Assembly (NCBI RefSeq): GCF_031456835.1 | Contig: NZ_JAVDVK010000001.1 | Coordinates: forward strand, 2,356,001-2,420,000 | Length of the DNA stretch: 64,000 bases | Source of the DNA: Leifsonia shinshuensis | Lineage (GTDB): Bacteria > Actinomycetota > Actinomycetes > Actinomycetales > Microbacteriaceae | Reading direction: 5' to 3' | In this document: positions 34,383-43,845 of the stretch, one piece after another | Layout of the letters: every line of letters begins with the position of its first letter | Numbering within the stretch: the stretch's first letter is position 1 | The notes under the pieces: generated by a model | What the model was told of the DNA's origin: nothing | Database searches by the model: none | Seen by the model: only the letters and a program-made list of their open reading frames with translations | Program-made: the position numbers and the translations under genes

Positions 34383-35068
34383 GACGCATCGGCCTGCTCG
34401 GCGGGATGAGCTGGGAGAGCACCGCGCTCTACTACTCGCTGCTCAACGAAGGGATCCGCGAGCGGCTCGGCGGCCTGCACTCCGCCGACCTCGTGCTGGT
34501 GTCGGTGGACTTCGCCGAGATCGAGCGGCTCCAGACCGCCGGCGAATGGGACCGCGCCGGTGAGATCCTGGCCGCCGAGGCGCAGCGGCTCGAGAGCGCC
34601 GGAGCGGAGTGCGTCGTGCTCTGCACGAACACCATGCACAAGGTCGCCGACCGGGTCTCCCGCGATCTGCGCATCCCGCTGCTGCACCTGGGGGATGTGA
34701 CCGCCGCGGCCGCGCTCGACGCCGGGATGGGCACGGTCGCGCTGCTCGGCACCCGCTTCACGATGCGCGAGTCGTTCTACCGCGACCGCCTCGAGGCGGC
34801 CGGACTGCGCGTCCTCGTTCCGGACCCCGACGCCCAGGCGTCGCTCAACGAGATCATCTACGGCGAACTCGTGCTCGGGGTCGTCCGCGAGGAGTCGCGC
34901 GCGGTCTACCGCAGCGCCATCGACGAGCTCGTCGCCCGTGGCGCGGAGGGCGTCATCCTCGGCTGCACCGAAATCGAGCTGCTCGTGCGTCCCGAGGATT
35001 CACCGGTGCCGACCCTCCCGACCACCGCACTGCACGCGGCAGCCGCGATCGACTTCGCCCTGGCGTAA
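34379..35068 (+). CDS. Aspartate/glutamate racemase family protein
   Basis: 229 residues. Both catalytic cysteines are present, C82 (VVLCTNTMHK) and C196 (VILGCTEIELL), with the N-terminal IGLLGGMSWEST typical of the YgeA/aspartate-racemase group. It would interconvert L- and D- forms of an acidic amino acid without a cofactor. The start overlaps the DUF1232 stop (ATGA). The stop codon is part of a palindrome shared with the convergent surface-protein gene. Confidence 0.88.
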   Translation: MRRIGLLGGMSWESTALYYSLLNEGIRERLGGLHSADLVLVSVDFAEIERLQTAGEWDRAGEILAAEAQRLESAGAECVVLCTNTMHKVADRVSRDLRIPLLHLGDVTAAAALDAGMGTVALLGTRFTMRESFYRDRLEAAGLRVLVPDPDAQASLNEIIYGELVLGVVREESRAVYRSAIDELVARGAEGVILGCTEIELLVRPEDSPVPTLPTTALHAAAAIDFALA

Positions 35069-35078
35069 GACTTACGCC
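35062..35078. repeat. Palindrome containing both convergent stop codons
   Basis: GGCGTAAG and CTTACGCC flank one A, and each arm carries the TAA stop of one of the two converging genes, which are only 3 bases apart. It could serve as a short bidirectional hairpin, although the stem is only 8 bp and there is no U-tract. Confidence 0.5.
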
Positions 35079-38000
35079 GCCCTGCGCCGGCGGCGAGCGG
35101 CGAGGAGCGCGAAGCCGGCCAGGAGGAGCGCCGCCCCGGCGACGGCCGTGCCCCCCATCGCGAGTCCGGTGGAGGCGAGCCCGGCGCCCGTCGGACCGGT
35201 GGCCGACGGCACGTCGCGCACGTCGACGACACGCGCCGTCGACGGGCCGGAGGCCACCGGCGCGCCACCCGGGTCGATGGCGGACGCGGTCGCGGTGTTC
35301 ACGAGCGGCTTACCCGTGAGGTCACTCGGCTGAACCGTGTAGGACGCGGTGCAGACCGTGATCTGTCCCGGCGCCAACGGGGTCGACGCCGTCGGGCAAT
35401 CCGGTGGGGAGACCTTCCCCGCGCCGCTGAACGAGCCTTCGATCACGGTCAGCCCGCTGAGCGTCGTATTGCCGATGTTGGTGATCGTGAAGCTGTAATC
35501 GACGACCTGTCCGGCGGTCGTGATCGCCGTCGTCGACGTCTTCTTGACCAGAGTCAGAGCCGGCTTCGCCAGCTGCGGCATGGTGACAGACGAGCTCGGC
35601 GACGTGCGCGGGGTCGCGCTTCCCGCCGGGCGCGCTGTCGCCGTGGCGGCGTTCGTCACGGACCCGGCATCCACGTCGTCCTGCGTCAGGGTGTAGTCGG
35701 TCGTGCAGACCAGCTGCTGCCCGGGCGCCAGCGAACCGGCGCCGGCGGGGCAGGCCGGCGCGGGCAGGGCACCGCTTCCGGTGAAGGCGCCCTCGACGAC
35801 GCCGACGTCCGTGAGCGTCACGTTCCCGGTGTTGGTCACGACGAACGAGTAGGTGACCACTTGGCCGGCCGTGAAGTCGGCGGAACCGCTCGGGGACGCG
35901 GACTTCACCAGCGTCAGGGCCGGCGCGGCCGGGATCGCGACCGTCGCGGAGGACGGCGTCGACACGGGTGCGGTCATGCCCGCGGGAGCCGTGGCGGTGG
36001 CGGTCGCGGTGTTCACGATCGAGCCTCCGTCGACGTCCGCCTGCGTCAGGGCGTAGGACGCGGTGCACGTGGCGGACTCCTGCGGGTGGAAGAGCACCGG
36101 CGGACAGGTCACGGTCGGAGCCGAACCTGTGCCTGTGAACACCGTCTCGTCGATGGCCGGGTTGGCGAGGTCGACCGTCCCGGTGTTCGTGACGAGGAAC
36201 GAATAGGTGATCGCCGTCCCTGCCGAAGTGGCGCTCGCGGGAGTGGCCGACTTCTGCAGGGAGATGCCCGCGTTCGAGGCCGTGGTGACGAGCGCTTGGG
36301 ACGGGAGCGACACGATGGGCGTCGGCGTACCGACCGGCGTGGCGCTCGCGGTCGCCGTGTTGGTCAGGCCTCCGCTGTTCACGTCTGCCTGGGTCAGCGG
36401 GTACGTCGCGGTGCACGTGGTCGCCTCCCCTGCGTCCAGCGTTGAGGCCGGGCACACGATGGCGCTGAGCGTGCCGGTCCCGCTGAACGCCGTCTCCTGG
36501 ACCGCGACACCGGTGACAGTGACATTTCCGGTGTTGGTGACCTGGAACGAGTAGGTGACGACGTCACCGGCTACGCCGGAACCCGCGACGGCGGCCGTCT
36601 TCACGAGATCGAGCGAGGCAGCGGAGGGGATGGAGACGGTCGCCGTCGACGGGGCCGACACCGGTGTGCCGACACCCGGCGCGACGGCGGAGGCGGTGGC
36701 CGTGTTCGTGAGCGTCCCCGCGTTCACGTCGGCCTGCGTGAGGGTGTACGCAGCGGTGCAGGTCACGGTCTGGCCGGGGATGAACGAACCGGCCGGGCAG
36801 GTGGGCGCCGGTCGTGGTCCGGTGCCCGAGAACGCGGTCTCCGTGACGGCCGCAGCGCTGAGCGTCACGTTCCCGGTGTTGGTCACGTCGAACTCGTACG
36901 TGATCACGTCGCCGGGCAACGTCGCGGTGCTCGGTGTCGCCCGCTTGGTCAGGCTGACGCCGGCGGCGGGGGCGACCGGGATGGTCGCTGTGGACGGCGT
37001 CGTGGTGATCGTGGGCGGGCCACCGTTCGGCACGCCGGTCGCCGTGGCCGAGTTGGTCACGTGGCCCGCGTCGACATCCGCCTGGGTGAGCGTGTAGGTC
37101 GCCGTGCAGGTGGCCTCCGTGTTCGGGGAGAGTGTCCCGAATCCCGTCGGGCAGTCCAGAGCGCCGAACGTCCCCGTTCCACTGAATCCGCTGTCGTCGA
37201 TCGCGATGCCGCCGACCGGTACGTTCCCGGTGTTGCGCACGACGAAGCTGTAGGTGATCTGCTGCCCGACGACGTACGCAGCCGCCGACGACGGCGTCGC
37301 GGACTTGGTGAGGGTCAGGGCGGGCGCCGGCGCTGTCGTCGGGGTGCTGGTGGAGGACGTGTTCGAGGTCAGCACCGCGGTGGAACCGGACGGATGAGCG
37401 GTGGCGGTCGCCGTGTTGACGACGGCGGCGGCCGTCACATCCCCCGCCGTGATCACGTACGGGGCCGCGGCCGTGCACGTGACTGCAGCCGTGGGAGCGA
37501 CCGTGCCCGAGGGGCAGGCGACAGCGCCGACCTTGGCGTCGGAGACCGCGACGGTGTCGATGTCCGTCTGACCGATGTCCGTGATCGTGAACGAGTACGC
37601 GATCCTGTCGCCCGCATCGGTGATCCCGTTGCCGTTAACGTCGACCGGCGGCGCGGCGACCTTCTGCAGCGAGATGCCGGTGTTCTTCGCCGTGTTGGTG
37701 ACGGTGCAGACGATGTCGTCGCCCGCGGCCGGGACCACGCTCTGCGTCAGCCCCGGGCCGGAGGGCAGCACGGTCGGGCTGGCGGGAGCGTTGTTCACGC
37801 ACGCCCACGACGGGCTGTAGTTAGCGAGGTTCGCGGGCGATCCGGCGGCTGCGGCCTCACCGACCATGTACGTGCTGCCGGGGGGGACCACGAGTGCGCC
37901 CGTCGTGGCGGTGCCGGAGGTGCCCGTGCTTGCCTGCCCGACGACGACGCCGGACGAGTTGGTCGCCGTCACCGTGAAGGCGTCGACCGGAGCGATACGG

Positions 38001-38842
38001 CCGTTCACCTGCTTGACGACGGTGAGCTTGGCCGTCTGCACCCCGATCGCGATCGCGGAGCGAGCACTCGTCGTCCACGTCGTGGCGAAGGAGGTCGGCG
38101 AGTCGGCCGCGACGAGCAGCGCCGTCGACTTGCCGCCCGCGGTCGTGGTGCCGCCGGCGCCCGTCCCTGCGCAGGAGACGGAGGTGGTGGCCAACCCGAT
38201 CGGGTTCTTGCATCCCCATCCACCATTCGGAGCGAGCCGCTCGATCTCCTTCAGCGGCTTGTCCGAATTCCAGGCGAAGCTCTCCCCCGCCACGTTGTCC
38301 TCGGCGTCTGCGGCGACGAACGAATACCCGGCGACGGGCTGCCCGAGCGCGTCGGTGACCCGGATGTCGTCGAAGGTGATGGTGGCGGCCTTGCTGCCCG
38401 CCGGCGAGCCGAGGCTGTACAGCGCGTTCAGACCGGGGATGCCGCGGTACGCGTCCGTGCCGAACGCGAAGCGCGTCTCCAGCGGTGTCGACCGCTTCTC
38501 GAAGCTCATCGGCACCTTGTTGGGCACGTCGGTGACCTTCACGGTGAAGTTCGCGACGAGGCCGCCATCGAGCGCGATCTGGAGTTGCTGGCCGGCCGGC
38601 TGGCGTGCCGCGGTCTGATCGAACGGGGTGAAGTCGAACCAGCAGACGGTGGATGCGTACTTGCCGTTGCCGGCCGACGAGTTCGCGTATCCGCACCCGC
38701 TGGAGGCGGCGGCAGCCGGCGACGCTGCGAGCGTCGAGGCGCCGAGAACCAGCCCGGCCGCCACGAGGACGACTGCCAGCAGACCCGACAGGGAACGGCG
38801 CACCCGTCCCGCGCTGGAGGCCACCATCCGACGTCGCTTCAC
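35072..38842 (-). CDS. LAxTG-anchored surface protein with SpaA-like and seven DUF11/DUF7507-type repeats
   Basis: 1256 residues from GTG 38842 (GAGGAG 6 bases upstream). A signal peptide (LLAVVLVAAGLVLGAST) is followed by an adhesin-like domain of about 200 residues beginning with CGYANSSAG. A prealbumin/SpaA-like segment (LTVVKQVNGRIAPVDAFTV) leads into seven repeats of about 115-125 residues, each starting like LTLTKSATP and containing NTGNVT and YTLTQADVDAG. The C-terminus has LASTG, a hydrophobic helix and RRRRR: a class E sortase signal. Probably a wall-linked stalk or adhesin. Ligand unknown. Confidence 0.87.
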   Translation of the reverse strand: MKRRRMVASSAGRVRRSLSGLLAVVLVAAGLVLGASTLAASPAAAASSGCGYANSSAGNGKYASTVCWFDFTPFDQTAARQPAGQQLQIALDGGLVANFTVKVTDVPNKVPMSFEKRSTPLETRFAFGTDAYRGIPGLNALYSLGSPAGSKAATITFDDIRVTDALGQPVAGYSFVAADAEDNVAGESFAWNSDKPLKEIERLAPNGGWGCKNPIGLATTSVSCAGTGAGGTTTAGGKSTALLVAADSPTSFATTWTTSARSAIAIGVQTAKLTVVKQVNGRIAPVDAFTVTATNSSGVVVGQASTGTSGTATTGALVVPPGSTYMVGEAAAAGSPANLANYSPSWACVNNAPASPTVLPSGPGLTQSVVPAAGDDIVCTVTNTAKNTGISLQKVAAPPVDVNGNGITDAGDRIAYSFTITDIGQTDIDTVAVSDAKVGAVACPSGTVAPTAAVTCTAAAPYVITAGDVTAAAVVNTATATAHPSGSTAVLTSNTSSTSTPTTAPAPALTLTKSATPSSAAAYVVGQQITYSFVVRNTGNVPVGGIAIDDSGFSGTGTFGALDCPTGFGTLSPNTEATCTATYTLTQADVDAGHVTNSATATGVPNGGPPTITTTPSTATIPVAPAAGVSLTKRATPSTATLPGDVITYEFDVTNTGNVTLSAAAVTETAFSGTGPRPAPTCPAGSFIPGQTVTCTAAYTLTQADVNAGTLTNTATASAVAPGVGTPVSAPSTATVSIPSAASLDLVKTAAVAGSGVAGDVVTYSFQVTNTGNVTVTGVAVQETAFSGTGTLSAIVCPASTLDAGEATTCTATYPLTQADVNSGGLTNTATASATPVGTPTPIVSLPSQALVTTASNAGISLQKSATPASATSAGTAITYSFLVTNTGTVDLANPAIDETVFTGTGSAPTVTCPPVLFHPQESATCTASYALTQADVDGGSIVNTATATATAPAGMTAPVSTPSSATVAIPAAPALTLVKSASPSGSADFTAGQVVTYSFVVTNTGNVTLTDVGVVEGAFTGSGALPAPACPAGAGSLAPGQQLVCTTDYTLTQDDVDAGSVTNAATATARPAGSATPRTSPSSSVTMPQLAKPALTLVKKTSTTAITTAGQVVDYSFTITNIGNTTLSGLTVIEGSFSGAGKVSPPDCPTASTPLAPGQITVCTASYTVQPSDLTGKPLVNTATASAIDPGGAPVASGPSTARVVDVRDVPSATGPTGAGLASTGLAMGGTAVAGAALLLAGFALLAARRRRRAA

Positions 38843-39043
38843 GTACTGCTCCTCACACCCGCCGGCATCGTCCTCCGGGCGCGGGGCAGCGCTCCACTGC
38901 GAGGCGCGGACTGAGAGAACGCTAGCGGGCACCGGGCGTGCAGAGCGATGGCCCAGCGGGGTGAAGCCGGGGTGAAATCACGTCCGGGCTGTGCCACGGT
39001 GGCGTCGGTGCCATCTCCGGCCCACGTGCGGGAAGATGGCCGC

Positions 39044-40240
39044 ATGCGGGGTCGGTGGCGTGGGATGGGCAAGGGGGCACGCGTCGGCGCTGCCGCTCTG
39101 GCCTTCGCCCTGGTCGCGAGCGTGCTGACCGGCTGCTCGCAGGCTCCCCGCGTCGAAGAGGATCTGCTGGCCCGGCCCTACACCGGCAGGTTCTACGATG
39201 ACCCGCCGAGCGCGACCGGAACGCCCGGCACAGTTGTCCGAGCCGAGATCACGCCGGGTGCGCCCGAGGGCTCGACCGCATGGCGCATCCTGTTCCGCTC
39301 CACCGAGCTTGACGGGCGGACGGTGCTCAACAGCGGCATGCTCGTCGTCCCGGACGGCGCGGCGCCCCTCGGCGGCCGCACCATCGTCTCGTGGGGGCAC
39401 CCGACGACCGGAAGCGCCGAGAAGTGCGCACCGTCACGATCCGTCGACCCGTACTTCTGGATGGAGGGGCTGCCCGACCTGCTCGCTCAGGGATACGCCG
39501 TGGTGGCCACGGACTACACCGGGATGGGCGTGCCGGGCCCCGACTCGTACCTGGTCGGCGCGACCGAGGGCCGCAACGTCCTGGACGCGGCCCGCGCCGC
39601 CCGCAACGTGCTCGGCACCGATGCGAGCGACCGCCTGCTGCTGTGGGGGCACTCGCAGGGCGGGCAGGCGGTCCTGTTCGCCACCGAGCTGTGGAAGCAA
39701 TACGCCCCGGAGCTCGACCTGCGCGGCGTCGCGGTCGCCGCCCCCGCCGCGGACCTGGCGTCACTGCTCCGCGCGGACATCGGCGACCTCTCCGGCGTCA
39801 GTATCGGCTCCTACGCCTTCGCGGCGTACGCGCAGGTCTACGGCGCCGACGTCGGCACCATCCTCACCCCGGCCGCCGTCGCGGCGCTGCCGACGATCAA
39901 CGGCTTCTGCCTGATCACCCAGAACGACGCCCTCCACGCGGTGGCGAAGCCGTTGATCGGCCGCTTCGTGACGGGCGACCCGGAGACCACCGAACCATGG
40001 GCCACTCTCCTGCGCCAGAACACGCCCGGGAGTGCGCGACTGCCGGTGCCCCTGCTCGTGGCTCAGGGTCTCGACGACACCCTCGTCCGGCCGGAGTCGA
40101 CGGCCGCCTTCGTCGATCATGAGCGGCAGCTCGGGACCGCCGTCACCTACCACGAAGTCCCAGGCGCGACGCACGCGACGATCGCCGACCGCGCGCTTCC
40201 GGCCGTGCTCGGGTTCCTGCGGGACGCGGCGAAAGGCTGA
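39044..40240 (+). CDS. Secretory-lipase-like alpha/beta hydrolase lipoprotein
   Basis: 398 residues. Lipoprotein signal with lipobox LTGC (C31). The nucleophile is S204 in WGHSQGG; later QGLDDTLVRP supplies the Asp and PGATHAT the His. TIVSWGHPTTG and VATDYTGMG are typical of the LIP family (PF03583), secreted lipases or esterases with a lid. It is thus probably an outer-face esterase. Neighbouring genes do not define its substrate. The start chosen has GGAAG 8 bases upstream; ATG 39065 is an alternative. Confidence 0.84.
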   Translation: MRGRWRGMGKGARVGAAALAFALVASVLTGCSQAPRVEEDLLARPYTGRFYDDPPSATGTPGTVVRAEITPGAPEGSTAWRILFRSTELDGRTVLNSGMLVVPDGAAPLGGRTIVSWGHPTTGSAEKCAPSRSVDPYFWMEGLPDLLAQGYAVVATDYTGMGVPGPDSYLVGATEGRNVLDAARAARNVLGTDASDRLLLWGHSQGGQAVLFATELWKQYAPELDLRGVAVAAPAADLASLLRADIGDLSGVSIGSYAFAAYAQVYGADVGTILTPAAVAALPTINGFCLITQNDALHAVAKPLIGRFVTGDPETTEPWATLLRQNTPGSARLPVPLLVAQGLDDTLVRPESTAAFVDHERQLGTAVTYHEVPGATHATIADRALPAVLGFLRDAAKG

Positions 40241-40315
40241 AATGCCGGTGTCTATTACGAACCGCGGATGGTGCCCGAGGCTGGGGCCCTAGCGCAACCA
40301 GAGAGCAGGATCAGC

Positions 40316-40990
40316 ATGGGACCCGTCATCGGAGACATCCTCCCCCTCGCGCTCGGTGTCGCGATCAGCCCCATCCCGATCATCGCGGCCATCCTGATGC
40401 TGCTGTCGCCGAAGGCCCGCGGCACCAGCCTCGGCTTCCTCCTCGGCTGGGTGCTCGGGATCGTCGTGGCGGTGGTCCTCTTCACCCTGCTCTCCACGGT
40501 CATCCCGCACGGCGACGACGCCGAGCAGTCGAAGCCTGTCGTGGGGACGATCACGATCATCCTGGGCCTGCTGCTGCTCGTGCTCGCGGTGCGGCAGTGG
40601 CGGTCGCGTCCCGCAGCGGGCGCCGAGCCGGCCCTGCCGAAGTGGATGGCCGCCATCGACACGATGACCGCGGTCCGGGCGCTCGTGCTCGGGTTCCTCC
40701 TCTCCGCCCTCAACCCGAAGAACCTCCTGATGGGCGTCGCGGCCGGCGTCGCGATCGGATCCGACGCGCAGAACGCAGGGGAGGCCGTCGTCGCCGTGAT
40801 CGTCTACACCGTCATCGCCGCGTCCACCGTCGCCGTGCCCGTCATCGCGTACCTGGCCGCCTCCTCGCGGATGGCCCGGCCGCTCGAAGCCCTGCGCACC
40901 TGGCTCGTGCACAACAACGCCACCATCATGTCCGTCCTGCTCCTGGTGATCGGCGTCGTGCTGATCGGCAAGGGCATCGGGCGGTTCTGA
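40316..40990 (+). CDS. GAP/LysE-like integral membrane protein
   Basis: 224 residues, six membrane segments. The sequence starts MGPVIGDILPLALGVAISPIPIIA and contains SPKARGTSLGFLLGW and ALNPKNLLMGVAAG, matching the GAP family found in actinobacteria (originally linked with glycopeptidolipid export in mycobacteria). AGGA precedes the ATG. The transported compound is unknown. It converges on a long surface-protein gene across two tandem hairpins. Confidence 0.8.
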   Translation: MGPVIGDILPLALGVAISPIPIIAAILMLLSPKARGTSLGFLLGWVLGIVVAVVLFTLLSTVIPHGDDAEQSKPVVGTITIILGLLLLVLAVRQWRSRPAAGAEPALPKWMAAIDTMTAVRALVLGFLLSALNPKNLLMGVAAGVAIGSDAQNAGEAVVAVIVYTVIAASTVAVPVIAYLAASSRMARPLEALRTWLVHNNATIMSVLLLVIGVVLIGKGIGRF

Positions 40991-40997
40991 ACCGGGA

Positions 40998-41077
40998 TAG
41001 TGAAGGTTGCGGCCTAACCTTTACTTACGAGGCGCGTTAGTAAAGGTTGCGGCCTAACCTTTACTTACGAGGCGCGT
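40998..41077. repeat. Two tandem copies of a 40-bp unit, each a hairpin
   Basis: Units at 40998-41037 and 41038-41077 differ at one base, and a third copy begins at 41078 but diverges after 11 bases. In the second, AGTAAAGGTT pairs with AACCTTTACT (41039-41065) round GCGGCCT; the first has the same stem with one G-T pair (40999-41025). They sit between two converging genes, and the right-hand unit encodes the last residues and stop of the surface protein. Probably tandem bidirectional terminators. Confidence 0.8.
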
Positions 41078-43793
41078 TAGTGAAGGTTCCCGAGCGCCGA
41101 TCACGGCGCCCGATCCTGAGGACGAGCGCACCGGCCGCGATCGCCGCCAGCCCCAGCCAGACGGCCGGCACGTCAGGGGCGCGGCCGCCGGTCGCCGCGA
41201 GGTCGCCGTCCGGTCCTCCCGCCGCCGCGCTGCCCGAGCCGCCGCCGGGACCGTCGGGCGGCCCGACCGTTCCAGCCGTGACCTGCACGGTGACCGTCGT
41301 CGTGTCGCACAGCGTCGGTGCGATGGAGGCGCAGATCGTGTAGGTGAACGCATCGCTGCCGGAGAAGCCGGGTTCGGGCGTGTAGACGATGGACGGTCCG
41401 TTCGCGGTCGCCGTGCCGTGCGCCGGTGGCGTCGCGACGGTCGGCGGCCCCACGGTGCCCTGGTCGTTGTCCGTGACGGGGATGCTCACCGCGGTTCCGG
41501 CGGGCGTCGTCGCGCTGTCCGGGTTCGCCACCGGGTAGATGTCGACGTCGACCAGCCCGGTCGCGCACAGTACGGGCACGCCGTCGTCGCAGACGATCAC
41601 GGAGTACTGGTCGGTGCCCGCGAAGACGGTGCGCGGGAGATACGTCGTCTGGTCGGCGGACACCGTCGCCGTTCCGGTGCGGGGAGGGATGCCGCGGGCG
41701 AACGCGAGCGTCTGGCCCGGGTCGGGATCGGTGGCCCGGATGGCGCGGGTCACGGGCGTCGCGACCGTCGTCGTCAGTTGGAGGGACTCGACGACGGGCG
41801 GGTTGTTCAGGGGCCGCACTGTGACGGTCACCGTGGCGGTGGCGCAGAGGGACGGGTTCGTCGGCGAGCAGATGCGGTACTGGAAGGCATCCTGGCCGGT
41901 GAAGCCGCCGACGGGCGTGTACCTGATCGTTCCGGCGACGGCATCCACAGTGGCCGTGCCGTTCGACGGCGGGGTCGTGAGCGCCGGGCTGAGGGCGGCG
42001 CCCAGCGAGTCGTTGGCCGAGATTGGGATGACGACCGGCGCGCCCGCGGAGGTCTCGGCGGAGTCGTCGACCGCGATCGGGCTGATCGGCAGGGAGACGG
42101 TGGCCGTGTCGCAGAGCACCGGCGTCCCGTCGTCGCAGACCGTGTAGATGAAGCTGTCGTCACCGGTGAAGTCGTCCGCCGAGCGGTAGCCGAAGCCGCC
42201 GCCGGCGACCATGAGCGCCCGGCCGTGGACGGGCGGAGTCGTGATCGTGTACGTCAGCTTCTGTCCGGTGTCCGGGTCGGTGGCGCTCACCCGGCCGAAG
42301 AGCAGCTCGGCGGTGAACCCGGGACGGGTCAGCGGCTGAGCGACGGGCGGCGAATTGGGCGGCGGCGCGACCCCGACCACGGTGGTGTCCGCCTGGCTGT
42401 CCGCGCTCGACCCGTCGCTGTTCGACGGGTCGGGGTCGTCGATGTCCGAGATCGCGGAGGCGACGTCATGGAGCACCGTTCCGACCGCGGCCGCCTGGGA
42501 GACGGTGAACGTCCGGGCGGTGGAGGCTCCCGGCGCCAGCGTGCCGATGGCCCAGCTGATCGTTCCGCCCGCGACCGTGCCGCCTCCCGCATCCACCACG
42601 CCGGTGACCCCGGCGGGCAGCGTGTCGGTCAGCACCACGCCCTCGGCGTCGTCGGGGCCGGCGTTCGCCACGACGAGCGTGTACGTCACGTCCCCGTTCT
42701 GCAGCACGGTCGCCGGACCCGACTTCGAGACGGAGAGGTCGGCGAACGGCACGGCGTTGACGGTGCATCCCGACAGGGGCGCGTCGAGGGTGGCCGCGCG
42801 GGTGGCAGCGACCCGGACGACGTTGGCGACGACGCCCGTCTGCACGTCGAAGATGCTGCCCGCGGGCGCCTGGGTCTGCACCTGGATGGGAGTGCCGGGC
42901 GAGTCGCCGGTGAACCGGCCCTGCACGCTGGTCGGTCCGGCGAACCGGTACGAGCCGAATCCACTCACCTCGCCGTCGTCGGTGAGACCGGTGGACGAGA
43001 GCAGGCCCTCCACCGACTGCCGCCAGGTGCCGTTGTTGGTGAACACCCCTCCCGTGATGACGATCCCCGCGTTCGCGGACGTCGCGGAGTTGTTCGACAG
43101 CGCCCCGGTCGTGCGGACGCGGCAGTCGTTGGCGAACATCCCGCCGCCGTTCACGGTCAGCGATCCGGCGATCTCCACGTTGCCCGTGTTCTGCAAGCGG
43201 CCGTTGAGGTTCGCGTCGCCGACGATCCTCAGGTCGTTGGAGTTCTCGATGCGGGCGCCGCTGTTCAGGCTCAGCGGACCCGAGATGGTCATCGTCCCCG
43301 CGTTGTCGAACGTTCCCGCGGAGGGCGCGAAGCCTCCCGCGATCGTCAGCGATCCGCCGCCGGCGACCGTGAACGTGGATGCGCCGTTGACGTTCAGCCC
43401 GGCGAACTCGACGGTGCCCTCGACGCCGAGGGCGAAGCCCGTGCCGACGGCGATGGACGGGAAGGCCGCGAGCGCGCCGGGCGCGACGACCAGCGCGCCC
43501 GATGCGTTGTTGACGTAGGAGGGACGGAGGACGGCGCCCGCCCCGACGCACAGGGTCGCTCCGGACGGCAGAGCATCCACCCCTCCCGCGAACGTTCCGG
43601 AGGCGAGGAGCACCGTCTCGCCCGCGGCGAGGGAGACGGACGAGGCGCCCGCGTCCAGCACCCGCGTCGGAGCTCCGCACTGCGTCGCGAACGACGCCGA
43701 TGCCGGAGCCGCGCCGGCGCCCAGGGCGAGGAGCGCTCCGACGGCGAGCGCCGTGAACGCGCTGACCAGCTTCCCGACCCCCTGCCCGCGCAT
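41061..43793 (-). CDS. LAxTG-anchored surface protein with beta-helix, DUF11 and Ig/cadherin-like repeats
   Basis: 910 residues. A signal peptide (LVSAFTALAVGALLALGAG) precedes an N-terminal repetitive beta-helix region of about 330 residues rich in Asn/Gly/Thr (FDNAGTMTISGPL). One DUF11 domain (SVSKSGPATVLQNGDVTYTL) is followed by four or more Ig/cadherin-like repeats with NPPV and CDDGTPVLC motifs, a Gly/Pro linker, and the sorting signal LAATG, a membrane helix and RIGRRDRRS. The codons for TFTNAPRK and the stop lie inside a 40-bp tandem repeat. Likely an adhesin. Confidence 0.85.
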   Translation of the reverse strand: MRGQGVGKLVSAFTALAVGALLALGAGAAPASASFATQCGAPTRVLDAGASSVSLAAGETVLLASGTFAGGVDALPSGATLCVGAGAVLRPSYVNNASGALVVAPGALAAFPSIAVGTGFALGVEGTVEFAGLNVNGASTFTVAGGGSLTIAGGFAPSAGTFDNAGTMTISGPLSLNSGARIENSNDLRIVGDANLNGRLQNTGNVEIAGSLTVNGGGMFANDCRVRTTGALSNNSATSANAGIVITGGVFTNNGTWRQSVEGLLSSTGLTDDGEVSGFGSYRFAGPTSVQGRFTGDSPGTPIQVQTQAPAGSIFDVQTGVVANVVRVAATRAATLDAPLSGCTVNAVPFADLSVSKSGPATVLQNGDVTYTLVVANAGPDDAEGVVLTDTLPAGVTGVVDAGGGTVAGGTISWAIGTLAPGASTARTFTVSQAAAVGTVLHDVASAISDIDDPDPSNSDGSSADSQADTTVVGVAPPPNSPPVAQPLTRPGFTAELLFGRVSATDPDTGQKLTYTITTPPVHGRALMVAGGGFGYRSADDFTGDDSFIYTVCDDGTPVLCDTATVSLPISPIAVDDSAETSAGAPVVIPISANDSLGAALSPALTTPPSNGTATVDAVAGTIRYTPVGGFTGQDAFQYRICSPTNPSLCATATVTVTVRPLNNPPVVESLQLTTTVATPVTRAIRATDPDPGQTLAFARGIPPRTGTATVSADQTTYLPRTVFAGTDQYSVIVCDDGVPVLCATGLVDVDIYPVANPDSATTPAGTAVSIPVTDNDQGTVGPPTVATPPAHGTATANGPSIVYTPEPGFSGSDAFTYTICASIAPTLCDTTTVTVQVTAGTVGPPDGPGGGSGSAAAGGPDGDLAATGGRAPDVPAVWLGLAAIAAGALVLRIGRRDRRSGTFTNAPRK

Positions 43794-43845
43794 GCTCGCA
43801 GTATGGTCCCCTGGCGGCGAAAGCTCTAGATCGGGCGGCGGCCGC

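Noticed and set aside
40998..41088. Tandem repeats considered as CRISPR or as an iron-box (DtxR/IdeR) operator
   Set aside because: Units are adjacent without spacers, so not CRISPR. AGGTT and AACCT arms are 7 bases apart rather than the DtxR box spacing, and the site lies between gene ends, not at a promoter.
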